The translations under genes were made by a program, and so were the position numbers. Source: Synergistaceae bacterium UBA5827 (GTDB lineage: Bacteria; Synergistota; Synergistia; Synergistales; 79-D21). Taken from it: a DNA stretch of 35,154 nucleotides. The notes beneath the pieces were generated by a model. It was not told the origin of the DNA. It did no database searches and worked only from the letters and a program-made list of their open reading frames with translations. Positions 22,996 through 31,665 of the stretch are shown one piece after another; within the stretch, counting starts at the first letter, position 1; each line of letters begins with the position of its first letter. The stretch lies in contig DJHE01000002.1 in the NCBI GenBank assembly GCA_002432945.1, positions 13,213-48,366 on the forward strand, written 5' to 3'.

Positions 22996-23919
22996 ATGGG
23001 AAAAAAACTGTTGGAGTGCGTCCCGAATTTTAGCGAGGGCAGGAGGCCCGAAGTCATCGAGGCCATTGTGGAAGCTTTCCGGAACCGCCCGGGGTGCACC
23101 CTTTTCGACTACCGGGCGGACCCCGACCACAACCGCCTGGTCGTCAGCCTCGTGGGAGAACCCGAACCCGTGGAGAAAGCCCTGCTTGAGGCCGCTGAAA
23201 CCGCTGTCCGCCATATCGACATGAACTCTCACGAAGGAGCCCACCCCCGTGTCGGTGCCATTGATGTCATTCCCTTCACACCCGTACAGGGAATGACAAT
23301 GGAGGAGTGCGTTCGCTTCGCCCGGGATTTCGGTCAACGCTACCATGAGCGAACCGGGGTCCCTGTCTATTTCTACGAAGATGCGGCGGTGAGGCCCGAC
23401 CGAGCACGCCTGGAGGTCATCCGAAAGGGCCAGTACGAGGCTCTCAAGAAAGAAGCGTCAAACCCCGAGCGATGGCCGGACATTGGAGAACACTCGCTCC
23501 ACCCGACGGCGGGAGCGACGGTGATCGGAGCCCGGAAATTCCTTGTAGCCTTCAACGTGAATCTCCGGACAAGGGACCTCTCGATCGCGAAACAGATTGC
23601 GAATGCCGTTCGGGCTTCGAGCGGCGGGCTTTGTGCGGTTAAGGGAATCGGTGTGTCGCTGGAAGACAAGGGCATGGTCCAGGTCAGCATGAATATAGTC
23701 GATTACGAAAAAAACGCCCTTTACCGGGTCCTGGAGATGATCCGCTTTGAAGCCCGCCGATGGGGCGTCGAGGTAGCGGAGACGGAGATCTATGGAATGA
23801 TCCCCGCACGGGCACTCCTTGAAACCGCGGCTTACTACCTGCAGGTCGCCGACTTTGACCCGCTGCAGGTTCTGGAACTCAAGCTCCTGGAGCGCATGGG
23901 GGCGGAGGAACAGGAATGA
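22996..23919 (+). CDS. ftcD: Glutamate formimidoyltransferase
   Basis: Moves the formimino group from formiminoglutamate to tetrahydrofolate, releasing glutamate. The 307-residue single-function protein has LECVPNFSEGRR at the N-terminus and the catalytic His83 in HEGAHPRVGAIDV, followed by the C-terminal subdomain (from about 178). It lacks the fused cyclodeaminase domain of the animal enzyme; that activity is encoded separately by fchA. AAGGAGGA at 22979-22986 precedes ATG 22996. The stop overlaps the hutI start as ATGA. Confidence 0.95.
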   Translation: MGKKLLECVPNFSEGRRPEVIEAIVEAFRNRPGCTLFDYRADPDHNRLVVSLVGEPEPVEKALLEAAETAVRHIDMNSHEGAHPRVGAIDVIPFTPVQGMTMEECVRFARDFGQRYHERTGVPVYFYEDAAVRPDRARLEVIRKGQYEALKKEASNPERWPDIGEHSLHPTAGATVIGARKFLVAFNVNLRTRDLSIAKQIANAVRASSGGLCAVKGIGVSLEDKGMVQVSMNIVDYEKNALYRVLEMIRFEARRWGVEVAETEIYGMIPARALLETAAYYLQVADFDPLQVLELKLLERMGAEEQE

Positions 23920-25160
23920 CGACCAAGCTATTCACCAAAGCCCGTTGTTTCACGCCCGTCGACCCGGGCCATCCCCTTGCAGGCCACGAACAAGGGAATA
24001 TTCGAACAATTGCCCGGTGCGCGATCCTGACAGAGAATGGGGTCATACGGGAAATCGGCCCGGAGGAGGAAGTCCTCGAAAAGACCCGCGGCCTCGATAT
24101 CGACATGGAAATCGATTGCGGGAGCGGCTGCCTGATCCCTGGGTTCGTTGATCCCCACACCCACCTCTGTTTCCAGGGGCTGAGGGAAACCGAGTTTGCA
24201 ATGAGGCTGGAGGGTGTCCCCTACCTCGAGATCCTGCGGCAGGGAGGCGGTATCCTCTCGTCTGTCAGGCGGGTCCGGGCCGCCACCGAGGAAGAACTGT
24301 TTTCGTCCACGATGAAACTTGCGCAATCGGCGATAGCCCATGGAACCACGACGATCGAGATCAAAAGCGGATATGGCCTCGATACGGAATCCGAACTGAA
24401 AATGCTCCGTGTCATCGACCAGGTGGGTAAAAAATCCTATCTCGACGTGGTGCCGACCTTCATGGGAGCCCATGCCGTAGCGGAAGAAGACCGGCACCAG
24501 CCTGAAGCCTTCGTGGAAAAGGTCATTCGGGAGATGCTACCGGCCGTTGCCGACCAGGGGATTGCCCGTTATTGCGATGTTTTTTGCGAAGAAGGGGTCT
24601 TTTCAATATCCCAAAGCAGGCGTATCCTCGAAGCCGCAAAAGCGCTCGGACTCGGGATCAAGATCCATTCTGACGAGGTGCACGACCTCGGTGGGGCTGC
24701 CCTTGCTGCGGCGGTCGCGGCCACCTCGGCAGAACATCTGCTTGCCGCCTCGGACGAAGGCTTGAAGGCTATGGCTGAAGCAGGGACCTTGGCCGTCCTT
24801 CTCCCGGCAACTGCATACAGCCTCGGAAAACCTTTCGCCCGGGGGAGGGAAATGATCACCCTGGGAGTGCCGGTAAGCCTCGCCACGGATTGCAACCCGG
24901 GATCCTGTTTCTGCGAGTCAATGCCTTTCGTTTTTGGCCTCGCCGTCATGGGGATGCACCTTTCCCCCGAGGAAGCCCTCGTGGCGACGACGCTCAATGC
25001 CGCCTACGCCGTAGGGATGGCAGGCTCCCGCGGGAGCCTTGAACCGGGAAAGAAAGCCGATTTCCTCATCCTGGACGGCGAAACGCCGGCGATCCTGGCG
25101 TACCATGCGGGTGTTTCTCCCGTAAAGGCCGTTTATAAAGGTTCCGAACGCGTACTGTAA
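23916..25160 (+). CDS. hutI: Imidazolonepropionase
   Basis: Metal-dependent amidohydrolase opening the imidazolone ring to give formiminoglutamate. The 414-residue protein has the metal-binding DPHTH with His81 and His83, EIKSGYGLDTESELKML, HSDEVHDLGG and the late ATDCNPGSCFCESMPF region carrying the metal-ligand Asp, all typical of HutI. It is coupled to ftcD by a four-base overlap. In pathway order it acts between HutU and FtcD, and both neighbours are in the same run of genes. Confidence 0.96.
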   Translation: MTTKLFTKARCFTPVDPGHPLAGHEQGNIRTIARCAILTENGVIREIGPEEEVLEKTRGLDIDMEIDCGSGCLIPGFVDPHTHLCFQGLRETEFAMRLEGVPYLEILRQGGGILSSVRRVRAATEEELFSSTMKLAQSAIAHGTTTIEIKSGYGLDTESELKMLRVIDQVGKKSYLDVVPTFMGAHAVAEEDRHQPEAFVEKVIREMLPAVADQGIARYCDVFCEEGVFSISQSRRILEAAKALGLGIKIHSDEVHDLGGAALAAAVAATSAEHLLAASDEGLKAMAEAGTLAVLLPATAYSLGKPFARGREMITLGVPVSLATDCNPGSCFCESMPFVFGLAVMGMHLSPEEALVATTLNAAYAVGMAGSRGSLEPGKKADFLILDGETPAILAYHAGVSPVKAVYKGSERVL

Positions 25161-25181
25161 GAACAAGAAAGGAGCATGTTC

Positions 25182-25808
25182 ATGCTTAAAAGCAAGACAG
25201 TAAACGAATTCCTCCAGGAACTGGGTTCTGCTTCCCCGGCCCCCGGAGGGGGTACCGCGGCAGCCCTGGCCGGTGCCCTGGCCAGCAGCCTCTGCACCAT
25301 GGTCGCTTCGCTGACCCTTGGGCGGGAACGCTTCAAGGATGCCTGGCCGGAGATGGAAATCGCGGTGGAAAAAGGACATGACCTTACGGCGACCCTCGTG
25401 GAACTGATGGACCAGGACGCTGAATCCTACAACGCGGTCATGGCTGCGATCAAGATGCCCAAGTCAACCGAGGAAGATAAGGCCCTAAGGGAAGAACGGA
25501 TGCAGGAATCCCTGAAAGAGGCCTGCAAGGTCCCGCTCAAGACGGTTGAAACCGTTGCCGAGGTTGGGCACTTGATGGAATCCGTCCTCTTCAAGGGAAA
25601 CCCGAACGCCGTCACGGATGCCGGGTCCGCCGGGAGACTGGCCTGGGCGGCTGCCCACGCTGCAGCCTACAATGTCGAGGTCAACCTTAAGGCCGTAAAG
25701 GACACCGCTTTCGTTGAAGAAACCCGGAGAAAGCTCAAGTTCGAGCTTGCCCAGGTTGAAGCCTCGGCGATCATTGCCGAAGCCGAACTGCTGAAGCAAC
25801 TTTCCTAA
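25182..25808 (+). CDS. fchA: Formimidoyltetrahydrofolate cyclodeaminase
   Basis: Converts 5-formimino-THF to 5,10-methenyl-THF and ammonia, finishing histidine breakdown and feeding one-carbon metabolism. The 208-residue helical protein has the domain signature LGSASPAPGGGTAAALAGAL near the N-terminus and the WAAAHAAAYNVEVN stretch near residues 160-173. Two in-frame ATGs exist: 25176 is only one base from GGAG, whereas 25182 is seven bases away, so 25182 is chosen. mltG begins two bases after the stop, making this the last histidine gene of the run. Confidence 0.94.
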   Translation: MLKSKTVNEFLQELGSASPAPGGGTAAALAGALASSLCTMVASLTLGRERFKDAWPEMEIAVEKGHDLTATLVELMDQDAESYNAVMAAIKMPKSTEEDKALREERMQESLKEACKVPLKTVETVAEVGHLMESVLFKGNPNAVTDAGSAGRLAWAAAHAAAYNVEVNLKAVKDTAFVEETRRKLKFELAQVEASAIIAEAELLKQLS

Positions 25809-25810
25809 AA

Positions 25811-26893
25811 TTGGTTCCAGGACAGAAAACCCTCCCGGTTATTCGCCTTGGGGGGATGGGCATTGCAATTCTGAGTCTTTTCCTCTTCGGGGCGATCATC
25901 ACCCGGGGAGGAGCCTGGTGGGCAAGGATGGTTCCGCTCGGGAAGGGCTCCCCAATGGAAGCGCTTGTCGAATCCGGCCAAAATGCCTTGTCCGTTTCTC
26001 GCTCGCTCGTTGAGCAGGGGCTCACCACTGGAGATGCCCGCGCCCTGGCACGGTGGTTTTCCCTCCTGGACATGGATACGCGCTTGAAACCCGGCCTTTA
26101 CAGAATACGCCCCGGTACGCCCTGGGAAGTGGCAAAACAAATGAACAGCCAAGAGCCGGATTCCGCCGGAATCCGGCTCCTCCCGGGGACCACGATCGGG
26201 GAACTCGGAACGGCCCTTTCACCTTGGGGAGGGGAAAGCGCCCTCTTGAGGGAACTTTCCGACCCCGGCAATTTTCCTGCTCGAGTCCGTGGGATTTTAC
26301 CTGAAAAACCCGAGTATCGCCTGGCTTTCCTCCTGCCGGAAACTTACCGGGTCACCCCTTCAAAAATGGCCATCAATGAATTCGTCAGGCTTGCTTCGAA
26401 CACCTGGCTGGAGAAGATTGCCCCGTTCCTGCCCCCGGATCCCAGCCCTCGCTGGCTGCTGGAACGGGCTATCCTCGCCTCGATCAACGAAAGGGAATCC
26501 CGTGATGATCGAGAACGCCCCCGTGTCGCAGGAGTCTTTGAGAACCGGCTCCGCCTGGGGATGCCCCTGCAGTCCTGTGCAACCGTCGTTTTCGCGTGGA
26601 AGCTGGAGGGCCGAACCCTCCGCGGGCTGACCTATGCCGACCTCGAGATCGATTCGCCCTATAATACCTACAGGAACGGGGGCTTGCCGCCCGGACCCAT
26701 AGGCGTCCCCTCCCTATCCGCCTGGCAGGCATCTCTTGCCCCCGAGCATCATGAATACCTTTTCTTCGTCCTATCCCCTTCTGGCAGGCACCTGTTCTCC
26801 AGGACCTACGAGGAGCACCTTGCAGCCCAGAAATCGGCCAGTGAAGACAGGCCAAAAAACAGCACCGGAAGGGAGAATGAAACCCGCCCATGA
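25811..26893 (+). CDS. mltG: Endolytic peptidoglycan transglycosylase MltG
   Basis: Membrane-anchored enzyme cutting nascent glycan strands. One membrane helix lies at about residues 15-31. The YceG/MltG catalytic region is clear: ASINERES (223-230, holding the catalytic Glu), RERPRVAGVFENRLRLGMPLQ, and further on SPYNTYRNGGLPPGPIGVPS. The start is uncertain. TTG 25811 gives a short cytoplasmic tail but has no clear ribosome site; ATG 25856 would begin right at the membrane helix and is immediately preceded by a G run, too close to work well. The stop overlaps the next gene as ATGA. Function is well supported by the motifs. Confidence 0.9.
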   Translation: MVPGQKTLPVIRLGGMGIAILSLFLFGAIITRGGAWWARMVPLGKGSPMEALVESGQNALSVSRSLVEQGLTTGDARALARWFSLLDMDTRLKPGLYRIRPGTPWEVAKQMNSQEPDSAGIRLLPGTTIGELGTALSPWGGESALLRELSDPGNFPARVRGILPEKPEYRLAFLLPETYRVTPSKMAINEFVRLASNTWLEKIAPFLPPDPSPRWLLERAILASINERESRDDRERPRVAGVFENRLRLGMPLQSCATVVFAWKLEGRTLRGLTYADLEIDSPYNTYRNGGLPPGPIGVPSLSAWQASLAPEHHEYLFFVLSPSGRHLFSRTYEEHLAAQKSASEDRPKNSTGRENETRP

Positions 26894-28032
26894 AAGACCC
26901 CAAAGAGGGAAATGACCCGACTCGCTGCCCCGGTTGCGGAGTCCCCTTTCAACAGGAGGACCCGGAAGCCCCGGGATTCATCCCCCCCACGGTCGAGATC
27001 GGCAAGGACACGATCTGTCGACGTTGCTTCAGGCTCGTACACTATAGGCAAGCCACCAAGGCCGCCTTGTCCGATGACATTGTCCTAAGGATGATACGAA
27101 AGGAAATGGAACAGTCGGATGGAGCGATCCGGTTCGTGGACGCGTTCCAACCATCGCCGAATCCTCTTCTGGATGACCTGATGCAGGAATGGGGTAAACC
27201 GAATCTGACCGTCATCAATAAATATGATATGCTGTCAGGGTGGTTTCGTTCGGGGGGCGGAAGCCGCCGACTGGCCGAAATATTGGGAATCAAGAAGGAT
27301 AGTTTCATAACGATGAATGCCCTTGACCATGCGAGCGTCAAGAAGGTGACTTCCTGGATCGGTCGAAGGTTCCCGCGCGGCTCCAGGATCATGCTCATCG
27401 GCCCGGTCAACTCGGGAAAGACGACCTTCCTGAGAAGCGCCTGCTCGGAAGCCCGCCTTGCATCGCGTTCCCCTATGCCGGGAACTACCCTGGGGCCCGT
27501 CGTTGTCTCAAACTCCATGCTCGGGATGACACTCGTCGACATTCCGGGCTTCCGATCCGAAGACCCATGGATCCCGATCCTTTGCCCCGATTGCCTTGTC
27601 GACCTCCAGCCCGGGAAAAAGCCAAACAGGCTGACGACCTCCCTTAAGGTTGGGGATCTTCTTCTTTTCGGGGGACTCGTGAGCGTTGAAGTCCTGGAAT
27701 GCTTCAGGATGGATCGGGTAGGAATCGCCGCTTTCTCTCCTGAAAAGCTGGCGCCTCACCGCACAAGGGCAGAAAGGGAAGAAGAGTTGCTTGACCGGCA
27801 TGCGGGAGGACTCCTGGCAGTACCGTGCCCAGGATGCCGAAAAACACTCCGGGAACTCCCGTGGTCCCGTACCGAGATCAGGCTTGTGAAGGGACAGGAC
27901 CTGGTGTTGCCTGGATGCGGCTGGATAACCGTATGGCAGGGGGAAGCCCTTTTCTCGGTACATGCCCCCGACTTTTTCCGGCCGAGCACCCGGAACGCCC
28001 TGATTGGAGGAGATGACGTCCATGAATGTTGA
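26890..28032 (+). CDS. YqeH-like circularly permuted GTPase with zinc finger
   Basis: Likely ribosome-assembly GTPase. The order of GTPase motifs is permuted: G4 NKYD at 110-113 comes before G1 GPVNSGKTT at 171-179 and G3 DIPG at 217-220. An N-terminal zinc finger uses Cys13, Cys16, Cys43 and Cys46 (CPGC and CRRC), as in Bacillus YqeH. Unusually, two further CxxC pairs occur in the C-terminal part (Cys232/235 and Cys313/316), which could form a second zinc ribbon. The product has 380 residues. It overlaps mltG by four bases and tldD by eleven. By family knowledge YqeH acts on the small ribosomal subunit; here that is inference. Confidence 0.85.
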   Translation: MKDPKEGNDPTRCPGCGVPFQQEDPEAPGFIPPTVEIGKDTICRRCFRLVHYRQATKAALSDDIVLRMIRKEMEQSDGAIRFVDAFQPSPNPLLDDLMQEWGKPNLTVINKYDMLSGWFRSGGGSRRLAEILGIKKDSFITMNALDHASVKKVTSWIGRRFPRGSRIMLIGPVNSGKTTFLRSACSEARLASRSPMPGTTLGPVVVSNSMLGMTLVDIPGFRSEDPWIPILCPDCLVDLQPGKKPNRLTTSLKVGDLLLFGGLVSVEVLECFRMDRVGIAAFSPEKLAPHRTRAEREEELLDRHAGGLLAVPCPGCRKTLRELPWSRTEIRLVKGQDLVLPGCGWITVWQGEALFSVHAPDFFRPSTRNALIGGDDVHEC

Positions 28033-29419
28033 GCATCCCGAACCGGCCTGGCAATCTCTTGGAGAACAGGTGCCCCGGCTTTCGGGAAAAAGCGTCGACT
28101 ATGCAGACCTCTTCGTCCAGTCGGGAGCCGGACATAGCGTCGCCTTCGAAAAGGGACGGATAGAGGAAGTCTCCTCCGCTGCCTCCGGAGGTGTAGGAGC
28201 AAGAATTCTCCTCAAGGATCATTCGGTCTTCTCCCATTCCCCTGACTGCTCGGTGCGGGGAGCCTGGGATTGCCTGGAAAATGTGCTGTCCAGGACCGGA
28301 GCCCCTCCACCCGGGAAACGCCCCTCGGTCGATTGTGTCCTGGCCTTCGATCCTGCAAGGCTCAAGGCACCCGATACGGCCCCCCTTGGCGAAGTCGACC
28401 AGGTGATCAGGGACTCTTCTTCCCTTGTCCGCCAGGTCACCCTCCGAATGCGGGTTTCCGGAAGAAGGACCCTCATCGTCCGGGGTGACGGAGCCGTCGT
28501 GGCCGATGAACGCTTCCATTCCCTCTTTGCTGTCCAGGTCACCGTCGAAAGGAAAGGGACAATCCAGACCGGCTACGAGGTCCGGGCCTTCCAGGCCGAC
28601 CCCGGCGATTTCTGGGCTCGTGTTTCACCTCTCGAAGTGGGCCGGCAAGCCCTTGACAGGGCCCTCCTGATGCTCGAGGCAAGCCCGTGCCCTGCTGGAC
28701 GGATGCCGGTCGTCCTATCGGGGCAGGCAGGAGGTACAATGATCCATGAGGCTTGCGGGCACGGGCTCGAGGCCGACATCATCCAAAAGGATTACTCCGT
28801 CTACCGTGACCGCCTGGGAGAGGAAGTCGCAAGCCCCCTCGTAACGCTCGTGGACGACGCAACGATCCCTGGGGCCTATGGCAGCTACGGCGTGGACGAT
28901 GAGGGCACTCCTGCCAGGCGCAATGTCCTGATTGACCGTGGGATCTTGCGGTCCTACCTGACCGATGTGCAGTCGGCCCAAAAGGGAGGAATCCCCCTTT
29001 CAGGAAACGGGCGCAGGGGCTCTTACCGAAACCTGCCGATCCCGAGGATGAGCAACACGTTCCTCCTTCCGGGCGAAGAGCGACTGGAATCAATCCTTGA
29101 GAGGGCAGGGAGCGGGTTGCTGGTCACGAAGATGGGCGGTGGCCAGGTCAACCCGACATCTGGAGACTTCGTCTTCCAGGTGACAGAGGCTTTCCTTATC
29201 GAACAGGGGAAAATCGGGCGTCCGGTCAGGGGAGCAACCCTTATCGGCAACGGGCCGGAAGCCCTTAGGCAAATCGAGGCCGTCGGCAATGACCTGCACT
29301 TTGAACCGGGGATGTGCGGGAAAGACGGACAAAGTGTGCCCGTTACGGACGGACAGCCCAGCCTGCTTATCCGGAGTCTCCTTGTGGGGGGGTGCGAAAT
29401 CGGACATGGCGAAGGTTAG
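28022..29419 (+). CDS. tldD: TldD-family metalloprotease
   Basis: Zinc protease of the TldD/PmbA family, which degrades or matures small unfolded or modified peptides. The 465-residue product has the zinc motif HEACGH (His242, Glu243, His247), the DEGTPARRN loop and the usual C-terminal stretch with MCGKDGQSVPVTDG. TTG 28004 and ATG 28013 lie upstream in frame, but GGAGGAG (28006-28012) is placed correctly for ATG 28022. In characterised cases TldD pairs with the metal-free subunit TldE; no tldE is in the window. ftsK starts within the last 14 bases. Confidence 0.93.
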   Translation: MNVEHPEPAWQSLGEQVPRLSGKSVDYADLFVQSGAGHSVAFEKGRIEEVSSAASGGVGARILLKDHSVFSHSPDCSVRGAWDCLENVLSRTGAPPPGKRPSVDCVLAFDPARLKAPDTAPLGEVDQVIRDSSSLVRQVTLRMRVSGRRTLIVRGDGAVVADERFHSLFAVQVTVERKGTIQTGYEVRAFQADPGDFWARVSPLEVGRQALDRALLMLEASPCPAGRMPVVLSGQAGGTMIHEACGHGLEADIIQKDYSVYRDRLGEEVASPLVTLVDDATIPGAYGSYGVDDEGTPARRNVLIDRGILRSYLTDVQSAQKGGIPLSGNGRRGSYRNLPIPRMSNTFLLPGEERLESILERAGSGLLVTKMGGGQVNPTSGDFVFQVTEAFLIEQGKIGRPVRGATLIGNGPEALRQIEAVGNDLHFEPGMCGKDGQSVPVTDGQPSLLIRSLLVGGCEIGHGEG

Positions 29420-31658
29420 GAAACGATACCCGGAACTGCGGGAAAAAAACGAGGAAAAAGGGTTCATCGGATCGGCATCAACCCCTGCCTGGGTTGATGG
29501 AGCAGTGGTTTTCGTTCTTTTCCTCTCCGTCTACCTCTTCGCGTCCCTTTACACGGACCTGACCGGTTCCTGGGGACAAATCGTCCGCATAAGCCTCCTT
29601 GAGGCAGCAGGAGGAGGCGTGTCCATCCTTCTGCTTTTTCTCCTTTACTGCGCAGTTTTCCACCTCCTTAGGAAACCTGTCCCAGAACTGGCCAGGCAAG
29701 CCGGGGGAACTGTCGTACTCTATACCTGCCTTGAACTTGTCCTTTTCATTGGACAGTCTTCATGGCCCGACGCCGCCCGCGGGTGGCTCAATCCCGGCAT
29801 TTTCGGGCAGAGCCTGGGCGGATTTCTCCTCGGGCACACCGGGGTTCTCGGCACCGTCCTGGCGGGGCTGTTCGGAGCCTTCCTGGCGGCAACCCTTTAT
29901 GGCCTGATCGAGCCTCTCGACCTGGTCCGCTGGGCAAGCGGACTCAGGTCCAGCTTACTGGCCGGACTGGCCCGGGCAAAAGGGGTTTTCTCCAACCTTA
30001 TGCCCTCGGGCGCAGCTTGCCCCGAGATCGATACGGCAACCCCTGAGGAAAAGGACCCGTTTGTCCTGGAAGGAGAGGGAAGGCCAGAATGCGCGGAAAT
30101 CCTTTCCTCCGGACATTCGGTCGAGGAGCCGGACATTGACGACTTTCTTCCGGTTCCCATGGAAGAAGCTGTGGAAGCGGTTGAAAATCCTGAAGAGCTT
30201 CCCGTTCCCCCGGGTGTAGACCCTTCCGCATTCCCGCCACCCCTGGAACTGTTCGGCACGGAGGGAATCACGGCCAACCCGGTTTCCGACGAAATGATCC
30301 GCAACCAGGGGGAAAGGATTATTTCCACGCTTGAGGAATTCGGTGTAGAGGCAGAACTGGCCGAAACGATCACGGGCCCGACCGTGATCCAGTTCCGTCT
30401 CCAGTTGGCCCCGGGCATCAAGGTCAGCAAGGTGGCGGGCCTGAGCAACGACCTGGCGGTCGCCCTTGCCGTTCCAGCCCTGCGGGTTGAAGCCCCCATC
30501 CCAGGGACGACCTTCGTGGGGATCGAGACCCCCAACCCGCGGCGGTGGATCGTTCCCTTGCGTTCCCTGCTCGAATCCACCCCATTCCAGCGGGGAGATT
30601 TCGACCTCCCCCTCCCCTTTGGCCTGACCGTTGATGGTGTTCCTCTGGTGATGGGGCTGGAAGACCTTCCACACCTACTCGTCGCGGGGACAACCGGCTC
30701 GGGAAAAAGCGTCCTGGTCTCAAGCTGCATCATCGGGCTCTGTTGCGCCAGAAGGCCGGACGAACTCCGGCTGCTGCTCATCGACCCGAAACGGGTGGAA
30801 ATGACCCTTTACGAACGGCTTCCCCATACGCTCACGCCGCCGGTGGTCGACTCGAAGAAGGCCGTTCATGCCCTGGGTTGGGCTATCCGCGAGATGGAGC
30901 GCCGTTACGAGCTTTTCGCCGGGGCACGGGTGCGACACTTGAAAGCCTACAACAAGAAAGTGATCCCAAAAGACCGCCTGCCCCATATCGTCATTGTCGT
31001 GGACGAGTTGGCGGACCTCATGATGACCTCCCCGAAGGAAGCGGAAGATTACATCTGCAGGCTTGCGCAGATGGCAAGGGCTACGGGCATTCACCTTATC
31101 CTTGCGACCCAGAGACCTTCGGTCAACGTTGTCACGGGGCTTATCAAGGCCAACATTCCGGCCCGGGTGGCCTTCACCCTGCCATCCCAGGCGGATTCAC
31201 GGACAATCATCGACCTTTCGGGAGCGGAAAAGCTCCTTGGAAAAGGAGATATGCTCCTCCTGACCTCCCGTTACCCGAAACCCATCCGCCTTCAGGGACC
31301 CTGGATCGACGAAAGCAGGATCGTCGCTTTCATCCAGCACGTGGTAAGGGTTTTCGGGGAACCGCAGCACATTGACATTGACAGCGAAGACACCGGGTCC
31401 TGGGGTGAAATCGCCGCGAATCTCGAAGATCCTCTTCTCGAAGAAGCCGTGTCCATCATTCTCCAAACGGGCATCGCTTCGGCCAGTCGTCTTCAGCGAC
31501 AGCTGAAGATCGGCTTCACGCGCGCGGCCCGGCTGGTCGACACGATGGAACAGTTGGGTATGGTCGGTCCCCAGGAAGCGTCGCGCCCTAGAGAGATCCT
31601 CGTGGACGACGACAGGGCCGAGGAGATTTTGCGCCAGGCCTTCAACGGGGGGGCCTGA
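29406..31658 (+). CDS. ftsK: DNA translocase FtsK/SpoIIIE
   Basis: Hexameric motor that pumps chromosomal DNA through the division septum. The 750-residue protein has four membrane helices in its first 180 residues, a short acidic/proline linker (to about 300), the alpha/beta motor with Walker A GTTGSGKS (428-435) and Walker B VVDE (Asp533, Glu534), and a C-terminal gamma winged helix with ASASRLQRQLKIGFTRAARLVD for reading orientation sequences. The frame is open for 39 codons upstream within tldD, but ATG 29406 has a G-rich ribosome site near 29387 and gives the normal basic N-terminus. The linker is shorter than in E. coli. Confidence 0.95.
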   Translation: MAKVRKRYPELREKNEEKGFIGSASTPAWVDGAVVFVLFLSVYLFASLYTDLTGSWGQIVRISLLEAAGGGVSILLLFLLYCAVFHLLRKPVPELARQAGGTVVLYTCLELVLFIGQSSWPDAARGWLNPGIFGQSLGGFLLGHTGVLGTVLAGLFGAFLAATLYGLIEPLDLVRWASGLRSSLLAGLARAKGVFSNLMPSGAACPEIDTATPEEKDPFVLEGEGRPECAEILSSGHSVEEPDIDDFLPVPMEEAVEAVENPEELPVPPGVDPSAFPPPLELFGTEGITANPVSDEMIRNQGERIISTLEEFGVEAELAETITGPTVIQFRLQLAPGIKVSKVAGLSNDLAVALAVPALRVEAPIPGTTFVGIETPNPRRWIVPLRSLLESTPFQRGDFDLPLPFGLTVDGVPLVMGLEDLPHLLVAGTTGSGKSVLVSSCIIGLCCARRPDELRLLLIDPKRVEMTLYERLPHTLTPPVVDSKKAVHALGWAIREMERRYELFAGARVRHLKAYNKKVIPKDRLPHIVIVVDELADLMMTSPKEAEDYICRLAQMARATGIHLILATQRPSVNVVTGLIKANIPARVAFTLPSQADSRTIIDLSGAEKLLGKGDMLLLTSRYPKPIRLQGPWIDESRIVAFIQHVVRVFGEPQHIDIDSEDTGSWGEIAANLEDPLLEEAVSIILQTGIASASRLQRQLKIGFTRAARLVDTMEQLGMVGPQEASRPREILVDDDRAEEILRQAFNGGA

Positions 31659-31665
31659 TTCTCCC

